From positions 24,185,367 to 24,249,366 of the forward strand of contig CM055098.1 in NCBI GenBank assembly GCA_029204225.1: DNA of 64,000 nt, given 5' to 3'. The stretch is from Diphasiastrum complanatum (lineage: Eukaryota; Streptophyta; Lycopodiopsida; Lycopodiales; Lycopodiaceae). How positions within the stretch are numbered: position 1 is the first letter of the stretch; each line of letters begins with the position of its first letter. This document shows, piece by piece, positions 32,299-44,420 of the stretch. Both the position numbers and the translations under genes were made by a program. The notes beneath the pieces are model-generated. The model did not search any database and was not told the DNA's origin. It saw only the letters and a list, made by a program, of their open reading frames with translations.

Positions 32299-33624
32299 TT
32301 AAAAAACAGATGAAAGATGTAACACATGCTCATCAAGAGTCTTACTAAAAACAAGAATATCATCAAAATAAACTAAAACACAACGACCAGGGAGAGGATG
32401 CATGATGTTATCCATCACATTCTGGAACGTAGGTGGACCATTAGTAACACCAAAAGGAAGAACACGAAACTCATACAAACCAAGATGGGTACGAAACGCA
32501 GGCTTGTGTTAGTCCGAAGGATGCATCCTAATCTGGTGATAGCCGGAACGTAAGTCTATCTTAGAGAAAAAGATGAGAGGTGCCTAATTGGTCAAAGAGA
32601 TCATCAATGTGAGGAATAGGATACTGGTTACGGAAGGTCAACTTATTGAGGGCACGATAATCAATGCAGGGGCGCTTGGAACCATCTTTCTTACTGACAA
32701 GGAGAACAGGGGCACCAAAAGGACTGTGACTAGGAACAATAAGGCCCTGATCTAGTAAAGCAGTAATCTGAAGCTCAACCTCATCACGCTCAGACTTAGA
32801 CATACGGTAAGGAGGCCGGGAGGGAGGAGCATAACCAGGACGCAAATCAATATGGTGGTTCACATCACGTAATGGTGGTAGCGTCGTAGGTTCTGAAAAG
32901 ACAAATGCATACTGATGTAATAAGTCAGAGATCACCTGAGGAACAGCTGCTGGAGGAGAGGTAGTCACTTGAGAATCTGCTGCAGCACGCTGAACACATA
33001 ATAAAGCTGCACAATGAGCCTTAGGTAGGCTGCGGATAAACTGCTTCCCGCTGATCAGCTGGAAATCTGCCTGAGAATCAATACCAGCAAGTGAGTGGGT
33101 CACTGCATCATGAACAAATTTCAATGTCTGCTGGGCCAGGTCCAAAGTAACCGCTCCCAATGAAGCAAACCAATCAGCACCAAGGATAAGGTCATAGCGC
33201 TCCAGAGGAATGATATAAAGATCTGCCTGTCCAGAAAAATCACCAATGCGGTAGGATAATCCCTGAAACATCTGAGAACTAGGAAATGAGTGAGAACTGG
33301 CAACCTCGACTATGAGAGGCTGTGGAGCAAGAATAGGTGAAGCGCGTATCCGGCTGAGAACATAACTCTTGATAAAGGAATGAGTGCTGTCGGTATCAAC
33401 TAAAGCAATATACTCACGACCAGTAATGCGCACACGTAGCCGAATGGAGCGAGGACCGGGGCACCCTGTCCAGGTAGCATAAGCAAGCTGAGCATGGCAA
33501 GTAGCAGGAAGTAAATCAGTAGAAGGCTCAGGAGATAGATCAGGCTCATGAGATATATGAATGTAGATATCGGACTCATCTGGGGTAGGGCCCTCATGGT
33601 AGAAAACAGCAGTAGAAGTAGGCA
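32299..33624 (-). pseudogene. Chromovirus protease and RT
   Basis: The open frame at 33433-32561 holds the protease ([14 protein letters not shown] where D-T/S-G is expected, then L-G-A-D-W-F) and the RT start ([28 protein letters not shown]). RT continues with a frameshift near 32575 and reads F-G-V-T-N-G-P-P-T-F and the catalytic Y-F-D-D near 32365. Another stop near 32300 separates it from the next frame. Confidence 0.9.
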
Positions 33625-34729
33625 GGGGCTAGCGGCAATCACGGGCAATGTGGTCAGGACTCTTACAACGAAAGCATAGACGCTTCTGCTGAATGTTAGC
33701 GAACTCTGCAGACGTTTAACGTTGGACAAAAGCAGGACGAGGAGGCGGAGGGCGAGGAGCGGGAGAAGTAAGAGAAGAGGTCGGGACGACAGTGGATGGG
33801 GCAGATGGGGCCGGAGATGATAGAGGTGAAAGAGATGGACGGGGTCGGGAAAAGTGAAAGGGAGCAGGATCAGGGTACTTATGCTGTAAAGTACTAGCAA
33901 GGGACATGGCCTCAACAAGTGTGGGTGGACGGAAACAAGAGACATCGTATCGTAGAGCACCACGAAGTCCAGCAATGTAGCGAGAAATAAGCTCGGTGGG
34001 CTGAAGATCTGTAAAGAGGTAGGAAAGGTCCATAAACTGATCTGTATAGGAAGAAAGATCACCAGTCTGAGTAAGACTACGGAATATATCGCGCTGGCGG
34101 CTCAGCCACTGAGGGTCAATCATAGCATGACGAAGATCACGACGAAAGGTAGGCCATAACTGGAGACCGTCCCGATCAGGGTCAAGTCGGTAGACCCGCC
34201 ACCAAGTGGCAGCACGTCTATCTAAATGTAAGGCGGCTAACTGGATCTTCTGAGGATCAATCTTAGGGTAAATCTGAAAATAAGTATCAAGCTTTGCAAA
34301 CCAATTCTCTAACAAGTTCCCGTCAGAGGAACCATAATAGGTGGCAAGCTGTACCCAATCACGAAAATCTCGAGCAAAATGTGGCTCAGGAGCTAGATGT
34401 CGTGGAAAATGTGACTCAGGAGCTGTAGGACGTGGAAAACCGGGTGGTGGGTTAGGTGGAAAATGAGGCCCACCGCCAAAGGAAGTAGACGAGGATGGAA
34501 GTCCAAATGAAGACCCAAATGATGAATGAACAGGGGCTTAGCCAGGTCCATGTGGCTGTAAGGAATCAATCTGTGACTGCATAGTGGCAAAACCGGTCTG
34601 TAGAGTGGTAAAACCGGTCATCATTTGGTCGAAACGACTACTGAGGACAGTAAGAGAGTCACGAATATCAGCAAACTGTTCATCTAAAGGTCCGGAATGA
34701 CTCGCAGGTGTAGTGGGTGAGCTAGCCAT
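33625..34729 (-). pseudogene. Chromovirus gag with CCHC knuckle
   Basis: Starts with M-A-S-S-P-T-T-P-A-S-H-S-G-P at 34729 and a heptad-like stretch with repeated T-G-F-(T/A)-T-(L/M)-Q units. A stop at 34538 is followed by a Pro-rich linker. The frame at 34315-33716 is the capsid-like part (L-E-N-W-F-A-K-L-D, A-T-W-W-R-V, F-M-D-L-S-Y-L). A CCHC knuckle (C-F-R-C..D-H-I-A-R-D-C) lies near 33670-33630 in another frame. Confidence 0.9.
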
Positions 34730-35454
34730 GAGAAAGAAAAAGTAAGCGAGAAAAGAAATGTGCTAAACAGTTGGACGAACTGAAGGAGAGGACATAAGTC
34801 GTCACAACAGGCACGCCAATGAAAAGACACAATAGAAATCGCGATGTAAGATGAACGGAAAGGACAACTAAGTAAGAAATACCTCGTAACCACAACCGGA
34901 AGTGAGCTGAAAAATAGTGGCGATATGTCGAGGTACCAGGCAGCCTCCAAAAAAGATGCTAAGGGCCCGACAACGTGGAGTAAACGGTGGGTAAAAGTAT
35001 GGGAAACAATAATGGACTATGGGGCTGGAAAGGGAGCAGCCAAGGAAAGGAAGTAATAACATAAAGGAGGTATGGGCAGCGAGGAAACAAGGCTGAAAAA
35101 TCAGAGATCGCCCTTCAAGGGTAAAAAAAAGTTTGCGATAAAGACGGGGAGCAATCCCGATGCGCGATGAAGTTGGGTGGGAGTGGCTTTCTAAGCATCT
35201 AGGCGTGTTTGTATTGTCCGGGGTAGGGTTGCGAACACAGACAGCAGTGTAGGGTTTAGGGTGAGCTGAAATTGAGGCGGATGTAGGGCGCCAGCTATGG
35301 TGGAGTGTGGGCGTCCAAGAGAGGTAGTAAACGGCAAAAAAAAATTGGATCAAAAAGATGGGTTGGTAGGGCGCTAGGAGAGGATGATGGAAGGTGGCGA
35401 ATAGGGGCAGCAAAAAGCGGAAATTTTCAGCAAAGGAAGGAGCAGTAGGGCGCT
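34730..35454 (-). other. Leader (5' UTR) of the chromovirus
   Basis: Non-coding. The part at 35270-35453 is near-identical to 29053-29260. It ends in GGCGCTAGT, which joins LTR sequence AATATGACC directly, so the rest of the leader, the PBS and half of the 5' LTR are missing. Confidence 0.8.
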
Positions 35455-35656
35455 AGTAATATGACCAAATAACCAATATAGTGAATCATAGGGCCCAAGG
35501 CCAATAATATGGTCTAAATGTCAATAATAGGGCCCAAGGCCAACCATATAGTCTAAATGTCAAATAATGAATAGAAAAGGGCCCAAAGCCTGCCTATGCA
35601 TAAAGTAAAGTAAATGTAAATGGACATGGTGAATGTAATGAGCCGAGTCCATAACT
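35455..35656 (-). repeat. Partial 5' LTR (U3 side), AG..CT family
   Basis: From AGTAATATGACC to CATAACT it matches the U3 part of 29527-29977. Its outer end touches the GATCA duplication at 35657. Confidence 0.9.
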
Positions 35657-35661
35657 GATCA

Positions 35662-36300
35662 AGCATGCTCGCTTTTGGCTCCTATTACCTCACAGGGTGC
35701 CCTGGTGCCCCTGCTCATATACATGTTCCTATTCCAACAATTCCTCCTTGATGCTGTTTTTCTACTGGTAAGGGTCCTTTTCCTATTTTGCCTTCAGTGC
35801 GGCAATGTTTTTCTCATTCGGGAGAGTTATGAATTGTTGGACAACTTGATTTGCCTATTAGGCTTAAACGCACATTTATGACATGGGCTGTGAGTCTTAA
35901 CATTTATTTACTTAGTGAATATTTGTGTTTTTAGTCACGCAAATATTTTGTTCATGTACACGCCTTAAGGACTTTTTAACTCATTTACATTTATGACTAG
36001 CCAAGAGCCCTACTTTTATTGACTTATTATGTGAAGTAAGGGCCCTTAGGAGGGCGCACTATTTCCCTTCAAAAGTCTTGCCTCCCTTGACTTTGGAATC
36101 TTACTTTAGGGTCCATCGAGGGAGTACAAGGAGGCCCTATGTACATTTTCAGCTATTTGTTTGGTACTGCTTGGACTCTGAATGGGAGAACTTGACTTTC
36201 TATTGCTTGTTGGGCTATAACTAGTGATGATTTGTGTTGCTAGCTTGCCATTCTTCGTGGGAGATTGTTATGTTTACTTCACATATTGTCATTCCTTGGA
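35662..36300 (+). repeat. End of plus-strand gypsy and its 3' LTR
   Basis: The reading frame of the plus-strand gypsy resumes here (A-C-S-L-L-A-P-I-T). At 35825, after TTCGGGAGAG, an LTR starts with AGTTATGAATTG, again AG-initial. It shares the GGAGGGCGCACTATTTCCCT block (36051-36070) and a CTATAACTAG TATA-like motif (36215-36224) with the other family LTRs. Its right end was not defined, and no TSD was found. Confidence 0.65.
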
Positions 36301-36461
36301 TCATCGATGCTCAAACCTACCTGTCACTTTGATCATAGCTTTTACGAACAAATACAAAACCTTAGAAATCAATACCTTGCTCAAATCTCTTTTGATGCTG
36401 GAGATAGCAGTGTTAAGCCTTTTGATTTCAAAAAGCTGCACGCAAGTAGTGAAAATGATCA

Positions 36462-36529
36462 ACATGAACAAATTCTCTAGCTTATGCTACTTGGAAAAGA
36501 TTTTTTCTACAATGTACATATTAGAAGCA

Positions 36530-36590
<61 letters not shown>

Positions 36591-36656
36591 ATGAACAAAT
36601 TCTCTAGCTTATGCTACTTGGAAAAGATTTTTTCTACAATGTACATATTAAAAGCA

Positions 36657-36736
<80 letters not shown>
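36462..36736. repeat. 127-bp tandem duplication carrying (CT)n arrays
   Basis: ACATGAACAAATTCTCTAGC starts at 36462 and again at 36589. Each copy ends in AAGCATAT followed by a CT run (36532-36588 and 36659-36736). The unit flanks are nearly identical, so the duplication is recent. Confidence 0.9.
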
Positions 36737-36738
<2 letters not shown>

Positions 36739-39700
36739 GGCCGAAAACCCTAAATGATAACCCTAAGCCCAATTCAGCCCTAACCTTGCTTGTTACCAAA
36801 AAAAATAACTCAACCACAAAATTAGAAAACTTGAAACTTATTTTCATGAAAAAAAACAAGCATGCATTTAGCACACTAACATGACCTTACCAGTCAAAAG
36901 AGCTATTGAAATCTTACCATATCCCTAAGTTCATGTAACCCTATCATGAACTATTAGGAAAGAACAAAGACTACAATATTTTGGGCGATCCATTGCTCTT
37001 TGGTACTAAGATTCATTCTATAGGAGGAAGAGGTTTGAGGGGAGTTGGATGTAATTTTTGGGACCATCTACATTCAATGTTTTCAACATCGTAAGAAGAG
37101 AGCATACATAGAAGCTGAAAATAAGAATCTCCTTCACCTATTTTTCAACTCATTGAGATCCTTCTAGCATGAATTCCTTCCATGTGCACCACATCCTCCT
37201 TTGGCAGATCTTCATACTTATGGTTCAGGACGCCAATGATAGTATGATTCATGATGTTGCTTGTGACAAAGAGGATCTTGAGGCTAAACTTCTCATCCAA
37301 GTGACCTAATATCACCTATCATTGCACACCTCGTCAATAAGAAGATCACAAATAATTTCCCTTCATCTTGGTGCACCAATGGCATCTATTATGTCCCTAG
37401 TCATGGACCTAGCCAGCTTCTACCATGGGTTAGGGAAGCCCCAGTAATGGTAGGGCGAGTCAATGTGGTTGATGCATAGGACCAACAAGAAACCTTCACT
37501 TGCATGAAGGTTTTTATATGAGTTTTGGTTATACTTGATTTATTGAATCTTATGGAGGCCTTGGAGTGGATTGGGACACCTCATGTAGCCTTGCATGGTA
37601 GGGCAGCTAAATGGGCACCTGGGAAGTAAGATGAGAAGCACAATGGACGCCTACAAGGAGGGCCGAGTCTCTCCTTTTGGCAAATCGTAGATGCTATAGC
37701 TACTGTATTTTGTAGTACATGGCACGTTAAGTTAGTCTTGTCAACTAGTATAGTAAAATTACCTTCTATTGGTATTTCTTCACGTTATTTGCTATTTCTG
37801 GGAAAGTGACTTTTTGCATGCATGAGTTATGGGGCTTAGCAAATGGAATTCTATAAATTTCATTAGGAAACAACATGATACAATGGTTGAAGTTGCACAG
37901 TTTTGGTTAGACTATTGGGATTTTTTATCGTGCTTAATTTGCATGCAGTCTCCATTTTGAAATTGCGTGCATATGCTATGATTTGGGTTAGATCATGGAT
38001 AGGGTAGCATTCACCATGTTTTGCATGTGATGACTTGTGTCGGTTGTCTTTATAGACTTTTGCAATTAGCATCTAACACTAACCAAAGGATTGCATGGCC
38101 CCCTACTATCATGTATGCATGGGCATTACTGGCTCTCATACCTACTGCATGGTATGCATGCATGCCACTGACTCACACTGTCCTCTGCCTCCAGTGGTTA
38201 GCTCACCGAGAAGTTATGTTGGGTCGGTATTGTGTCCATGCTTTAGAGGATTTTAAGCACCAAGTTCCATATAAATGTCATGATAGTGCTAGTGGCATGC
38301 CCACGACTGATCTCGGATTATTATCCCGTTAGGAGGCCACTAGGCCCACCTCGACCCGTAATTAATAATGATTATGAGGGCTTTGAGGCCCTCATGTGTA
38401 TATGTTCATAATTAATGGTTGGAGGCCTAAACTCAAGATGGTGGATTTTTATCGGTCTATCAATGAGTTATAACTGAATGACGTGGCCCAGTTAGGCTGC
38501 AGAGGTGTCCAGTGAGGTGTCACCGTGCACTACTAGTGGTGCATGGCCTTTGAGGGTATAAGTATACCCATTGGGCTCTCACTAGTGTATGCTTGATTGT
38601 GATGTTAGTAGCTACATGCCGCTGGTGTGGCTCCACTATCTCTTGTGAGTGATTGATCCATGGCTGGTTTGTCCACCATCTGATTCCTTTGTGTTGCTTT
38701 GTTGCGGCTTGCTTGGCTATAGTATCCTTGGTGAGGGACTTTATAGTGGTACCAGACCCAAGGCTAAGCGGTTTTGAGGTTGCGGAAGTGCTCAAGAGAA
38801 GGCCAAGAATTTTGAGGCGGATCTTCGTGGTGTGGTCTTGATTCTTGGACTTTGTGGAGCTAAAGTTTTGTGCAAAAGCTTGGTGGGTAACTCACGTTTC
38901 TCTTCTCAAATCATTGTATGGTGTGTACTACCAGAGGTTGCAATCGGTTTGATAAAGTACGCTCTTGAATGGTGATTTTGAAAGGACTTTGATTCACTAG
39001 TAACATCAAGTTTTTGCAATCACTTTTGCCATTTGATTTCTGAAAATAGGCAAAATTTCAACTTTTGAAAGCTGAAATTTCGTGCCTTCAAAAAGCTGAA
39101 TTTCTTGAGTACTTGGTTACAAAGTGGTCGAAATTGAAGAGGTTGAATGCTGGATTTTTTTCTTGGTATGCTTCTTGCATAGTTTGAAGGAAGTTTCACT
39201 TTGTCAACATGTGTTGACGGTTTGGAATTTGTTAGTGAAATGGTGCTTTCAAAGGTAAGCCAAGGTGGTTTCCTGTTTTTTATTGCCATTAAACAAGCTG
39301 TCTTTCTGGCATTAAAAGGAAGCTTAAGGGCTAAAATGTTGCTTTAATTCTTCAGAGTTACAAACTGTTCTTCAACAGTACTACTTGTGCAAATACTGTT
39401 ATGTTTGTGGCTTAGAATCTGAGTAACGGTTGCTTTTTGGTAAAAAAAACTCTTTATGAGGCACAGCTTTTAATGCTCTATTCTCTGTTTTGTTTGAAAC
39501 TGAATAAGAAGGAACTGAAATGGAAGAAGAAATTAACCTACTGAGACTTAGCTGCTGGAAAAGCTGTCAACATAAATTCAGATTCTGTTTTGTGGGATTA
39601 TTCTATAGAATCCTTGAAAGACACCAGTGTCCAGCTACAAAGAACTATGTAAATGCAAGTTTACATAGTTGATTGAAGGATGGCTTGTTGCTAGTTGGGC

Positions 39701-41139
39701 CGAAACACCCTGCTACAGCCGATATCTCTCTAATGAACCGAGAAATTTGACAAAAAATGTTTCAACTGGAAAGCTCGAAGCTTAAATAAAGGTCATATGC
39801 AATTTTTGTATTGCACATTGAATTAAATTCAACCTGACAATAGAGCAATTCTAATTGAAACATCGTAATCAAATTTGTTCTTAAATGGATTAAATTCCCA
39901 CTCATTTCTTTCCCATTTCTAAATCTGTCACTCAAGGAATGTTAGAGCGAGACCTACAATCCTTTTAGTGACCGGACAAATTAAGAAAAGGGTAAAGAAA
40001 AATATGAGTTGGAATTTGGAGGAATTCCTGAGAACTTTGATAGTACCGATTTATTGGATTGAGATGTTATATGAGTCATTTGGCAGATCTAGAGATTTTG
40101 AAAATCTCTGTGTCAAAGGTATTCCAACGAAATCAATCAATTCTTGGATGATTTGATCGGGAAGTGGATGGTCTTCTTGGAGGAAGAACCTGTGGTTTGG
40201 GAGGCAGGCAATACCGAAAGGGAGATCTAAAACTAGTTTTGACCATAGGACGACCGTAAATGATGCTAAATACTAATGGTCATAAGAGGGTGTTTTGTCA
40301 GAAATTTGAGGTATTGGTGGATATCTCAAATTTACAAAACCGGAAACCCTACAAGCTATTTCTTTCTTCTGAGAATATATTAGTGAATTTCTAAACATAC
40401 ATTAACCCGATTTCATGTGATTCTTGGAATGGTAATTGTTATTACCCGACAACCTTGGATGATGTCACATGAATGGTTAATAAACATGTTTTCTAATATA
40501 TGGTAACTCTTCCTTGAATAATCAATAAATCCTTTTCTGATTATACGGGTCAATTCTCTATGGGTAACACAAAAATCTTTGGATAAGTCATTCGGGGAAA
40601 TGTGTTACGACATTAACTTTATTAAGCTACATTGATGCAACACATGTTTTTGACTTTCGAGATTTTTCAAAGTTCTTCACTGAAACATATCTAGGCTAAT
40701 ATGTGCCTCTTGGAAACTCGTGTAGTTTGCTATTTAAAGGGGGAGAAGTAGGTGATAGAAATTCTCTCTTAGAGTTAACTGGGTTACAGAATTTGTAGTT
40801 AAAAAAATGTTGTTTACAAATTGTGTAAAATCTGTAGAGATATTAGCATGTAAAATGGAGTACAAGAGGTGCCTTTTTATTCTTGGGGAGGCCCTTGCCC
40901 CTTTGCTTCTATTGGCTACTTAAGTTAGGGAAGGATTGAAATCCTAGCCCTTCAAAAGAAATACAACTCAATCTAAGGTGCACAAAGAAGGACACTCCAC
41001 CTACCACCACTTTGACTTTGACTACTACTTAAAACTTAATCAGCTTAGACTTTATTTTTATTTACATGGCCCAAATCTATTTTATTCCATAAAACAATAT
41101 TCTACACGTGCTCATTGAGCAAGAGCCTTGGGAGTTGCT
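36737..41139. other. No recognised gene
   Basis: AT-rich and broken in all frames. There is a polypurine-like AAAGGGGGAG at 40735-40744 without supporting LTR features, a GCATGC-rich patch near 38100-38170 and some short open frames without family resemblance. It probably holds old, unrecognisable transposon sequence inside the proposed host intron. Confidence 0.5.
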
Positions 41140-42012
41140 CCATCGATATAGGGGTGCTTTGCTCTGGCCCTTACCCTACATCTGATCCTTGGTCGAGGCC
41201 TGTTTCTGCCTGTGCAGCTTCAATTTGGCATGGTAGTGGAATTACCCGGGGGCCAGTGGTGGTTGATGAGCCGTGCGCTGTTGCCAATCCTTGAGGGCAG
41301 CCTTTGCTTGAGAGAGCTCGTGGTGATCCTGAAGGCGATACCCATCAAAGGCTGCTTGGTAGCCCGCCAGTGTTTGTCAAAATAGCTGCACCTGCCGGGT
41401 CAAAAAATCGGCCTCAGACTGGGTGAGTGGTCTCTTGGTCGGCACTAGCTGGGCGAGCCACTCCGTTTTCTCGTTTTGGAGGGCCTGTACCTCCGCTCTG
41501 AGGCGATGATTCTCTGTTTCGGCCACTAATAGTTGGGCCTGGAGCGGGGCAAGCTGCTGTTGTGCAAAATATTGGGCTTCTTGGACCTTGGCGGGCGCGT
41601 CCGTCACAGATTTGTAGAGGTCCTTAATATAGTCTTGGAGGCCCGCCTCGTTCTTTTGCAACTTTTGGACTTAGGCTTTTTCTGCCTGCTCGTGCTGCTA
41701 CGTCACTTGCAGGTCCTGATGGAGCTGTGTAAGCTCCGCTCGCAACTTGGTGTTGCTTGTTACTAATTCAACCACCCGGCCATCCGAGGTGGATTTGGCT
41801 ACTATTAGTCCTTGGAGCAATGTGCCCAAGTGCTGGTAGGCCGCAATTATGTCCTGGGGAGTGGCCGGTGTTGAAACGCTAGCGGGCTGAGGTGTGGCCC
41901 TTGGTGCATTGTCGTCGTCGTCATCTTCTTCTATGAGAATTTCCTGTGTCACCAAATCCTCTGGTGCAGTAAGAAGTAAGCCTTGATTCTTGTACAAATG
42001 GAGAATTGTCAC
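41140..42012 (-). pseudogene. Coiled-coil protein, several in-frame stops
   Basis: One minus-strand frame runs about 290 codons with stops near 41698, 41665 and 41377, then 41250. It has an acidic patch (E-E-D-D-D-D-D), a Thr/Pro linker and long Gln/Leu/Glu heptads (Q-A-Q-L-L-V-A-E-T-E-N-H-R-L-R-A-E). Continuity past the stops suggests a decayed coding region, perhaps a retrotransposon gag-like protein. I do not recognise the family. Confidence 0.5.
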
Positions 42013-42499
42013 TGAATAATCTGATAGCTAAAATGAATGAGGGATAAAGGATCTAATACCCCTAACTTGAACAAGGCACAAATTGCATGAGGTTTGTAAC
42101 AATATTCAACTATTGGCAAGCTAGGTAGGGATCAAAACAATGCCTATTCATAAAAAAAGGACACTTTTGGGGTTGACACATGTACTTTACTAGTTTGATG
42201 CAATAAGAATGGCTGCATGTGTGATATGAGCTATCAAAGAAACATTATCAGTTTAGCTATAATATGCATCTAAAATATTATGTATTATATGGAGCAAACC
42301 CTTATAAAACTAAAGGACTATCTCCCAGGGCAAATATGAGAGATATCATGTGAAAAATTTTATCCAAATTCACCATAAAGGCATAAATTTCTGTGAAAGG
42401 ATTCAAAGCAGCACTGATTGATCTATTACTTTTATACTTTCTAATATGTTTTACAATGCTCCCATCAAGTGCATGCCCAGAAGTGAGTGTAGTTGTTAC

Positions 42500-42553
42500 C
42501 ATTTGATGCTTGTAAGCATTTTCTTAGAGGAGCTCAAGTTGCAATACCTCATT
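42500..42553 (-). pseudogene. Candidate host exon (18 codons, contains a TAA)
   Basis: Between a TAAG acceptor and a donor ATG|GTAACA, the minus strand gives N-E-V-L-Q-L-E-L-L-stop-E-N-A-Y-K-H-Q-M. It has the length, phase (0-0), position and heptad pattern expected between the exons at 42870 and 330, but an in-frame TAA lies in it. Either the exon is not real, the splice sites differ, or the gene is broken. Confidence 0.25.
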
Positions 42554-42869
42554 CTTATGCTTCTACTATTAGCCCAACCCTGGTGGATCTAAGTGCCACT
42601 TTTTGCTGGTTGTGTCAAAGGGGGGCTGCAAGTCTTGGCTCCCAACCCTCCACCCTCTATTTGAGAATGTGAGAATGAGTGTGCTACATAGTGTTATCCA
42701 CGAGTATGAGACATGCAGCAAACTTAGACAATCAGCTTAAGCTAGCATTCAGCTCAACCCAGCCAAACCAACCATGATGCCTGAACTCTATATATTACTC
42801 ATTTTATCATTCAAAACATCAAAATGTAACATAACAATGCTATATGTTGATGACACATTAGGAACAAAC

Positions 42870-42923
42870 CTTATCCTGTCTTAATCGTGTTTGTTGTTCA
42901 GCTGTTTTTATGGCTTCTTGCAC
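42870..42923 (-). CDS. Candidate host exon, CFAP100/CCDC37-like
   Basis: The 54-bp exon encodes V-Q-E-A-I-K-T-A-E-Q-Q-T-R-L-R-Q-D-K between TTAACAG and GTTTGT. CFAP100 proteins have a N-D-x-K-x-V-(Q/E)-A-L-K-x-A-E-x-E-T-K-A-K-x-E-K run at this place. Joined to the exon at 57388-57465 it continues without gap in phase 0. The intron between them (42924-57387, about 14.5 kb) is filled with a LINE and two nested gypsy elements. Confidence 0.6.
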
Positions 42924-44229
42924 CTGTTAACAGAATAGCATTATTAGAGAGCTCCACTATATTCAAGAACGGCAAGAAAACGACTGTACTATCAAAGAAT
43001 AAAGCAACATCTTATTTACAGCTCTCATATTAACTACAGATGCAAACAAAATGCACCTTGAAAAATATAAGTTCAACTATGTGTGAATCCGAGCCATAAT
43101 AGTATGGCTATCACATTATGTTGACTCCGTAAAAACAATCACACAAAGTATGTGGTTTAAGCTAAGTTCTATGCTCCATTTAAAAATATGTGATACAAAT
43201 CACTATCAGATTAGTGTTTTTAGGTGCACCAAGAGAAACTACAACTTTAAGCTTCTGAAACAATGAGATCATCGTTACCGCCTGCCCTTAGTACAATTGT
43301 CTCCCGGCTACTTATACTTCACTACAAATCTATTAGATTACTACTTATGTTTCTATTGAAAAGTCAATATAACTTCAAGGTATTAGAGCATGCTCAAATA
43401 AATATGATCCTCTGTGTGGATCTAAGAGCTCAAATAATGGAACTCAGCCAAGGAGTAATTGATTTCAAGAAAGGATCTTCTACATTGTCCTCTAGTAATG
43501 TGAAGCTTCCCATCCATGGACTTGTATGAGATGAAGTATTCATAGTCCAATCATCATGACATTGAAAGGTTGCCACACAAGATCATAACCATAAAGAGAA
43601 TTCGTCAAAATAGTTCTCTACATAACACAATGGCTAAGTTCTCCATACAGTAGAATGATAGAGATGAGAGTGAGAGAGAAGAGATTGTTGTTGGTGTCCT
43701 CACTTATAATTCTCTTAGCTTAAGTCCTTTTCCATGACCAATTTTATTCAGTTACACTACGTAAGGCATTCGAGGCTTATCCAAGGTCACACTTAATAAC
43801 ATTGTAAGAATCTCTACATGCCAAAATGGTTGCCATTACACATTGAGTATTCTATCAAGAAGTTGGTTAGAGGTAAAGATAAGTGGGCCACATGAACAAG
43901 ATCAACTTAGCAAATGAAACTCAATCATGGATGCACGCAGCTTCAAGGGACAAAGTTTTCATCATAAGCTCCAAAAAAGGAAAACGGTGTTGTGCCCATT
44001 TTACAATGGAAGAAAAGTAGGAGTCAAACTATTTTGGGGGTAGAGAGTGTGAAGAACACCCTAGATTTCTTTATCTTGTATATCCACGTGCCCCTGAGTG
44101 CAGTCAAACTCTAGACATCAAGGATAGGAAAGGAGCCATCAACGAAAATGCCACATTGGATGAAGGCTACCTAGGGAGTGAAATGGATGCTCTATGCATT
44201 GCACCTTTATCAGGAAGCTCTCTTTCATA
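42924..44229. other. No recognised gene
   Basis: AT-rich sequence with short frames only. Seen as intron in the host gene model. Confidence 0.5.
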
Positions 44230-44420
44230 CTCTCATTTCCCATATGACAGCCCTCACTCCATTCCCAAGCATCTTTTCTCACTACAACTCTTCATACTGC
44301 TGCTTTCATGGCTTTCCCATCCAAATATCATAAAAACTCCTTGTATGTACGTCACCCCCATCAGACCTTGGTATGATGACGTATGTAAACCACTCCATCT
44401 ACAAGTCATTTACACATAAT
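44230..44420 (+). pseudogene. LINE ORF2 scrap (endonuclease-RT linker)
   Basis: Plus-strand frames give A-F-P-S-K near 44310 and, after a shift, P-W-Y-D-D-V-C-K-P-L-H-L-Q-V. This parallels Y-P-P-K-I-F and R-W-Y-D-D-E-C-L-S-L-H-K-Q-V in the LINE near 61300. Confidence 0.6.

Larger units (their letters stand above)
29018..35656 (-). mobile_element. AG..CT chromovirus, LTR-internal-LTR-leader-LTR structure (TSD GATCA)
   Basis: GATCA occurs at 29013-29017 and 35657-35661. Between them, on the minus strand, come a partial 5' LTR, leader, gag, protease, RT, RNase H, integrase, chromodomain and full LTR (29977-29527), then PBS, a second leader and the last 31 bp of another LTR. This looks like two elements sharing one LTR, with later deletions. 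The leftmost LTR end reads ATTATG and not AGTTATG, so one terminal base has changed or been lost. Removing the insert rejoins the host gypsy frame. Confidence 0.85.

Noticed and set aside
38371-38392. Inverted repeat TGAGGGC..GCCCTCA as terminator or MITE end
   Set aside because: Short stem, no partner end and no TSD.
40735-40760. Polypurine tract AAAGGGGGAG as a marker of an LTR
   Set aside because: No LTR-like start, no pol before it, and no second copy in the window.
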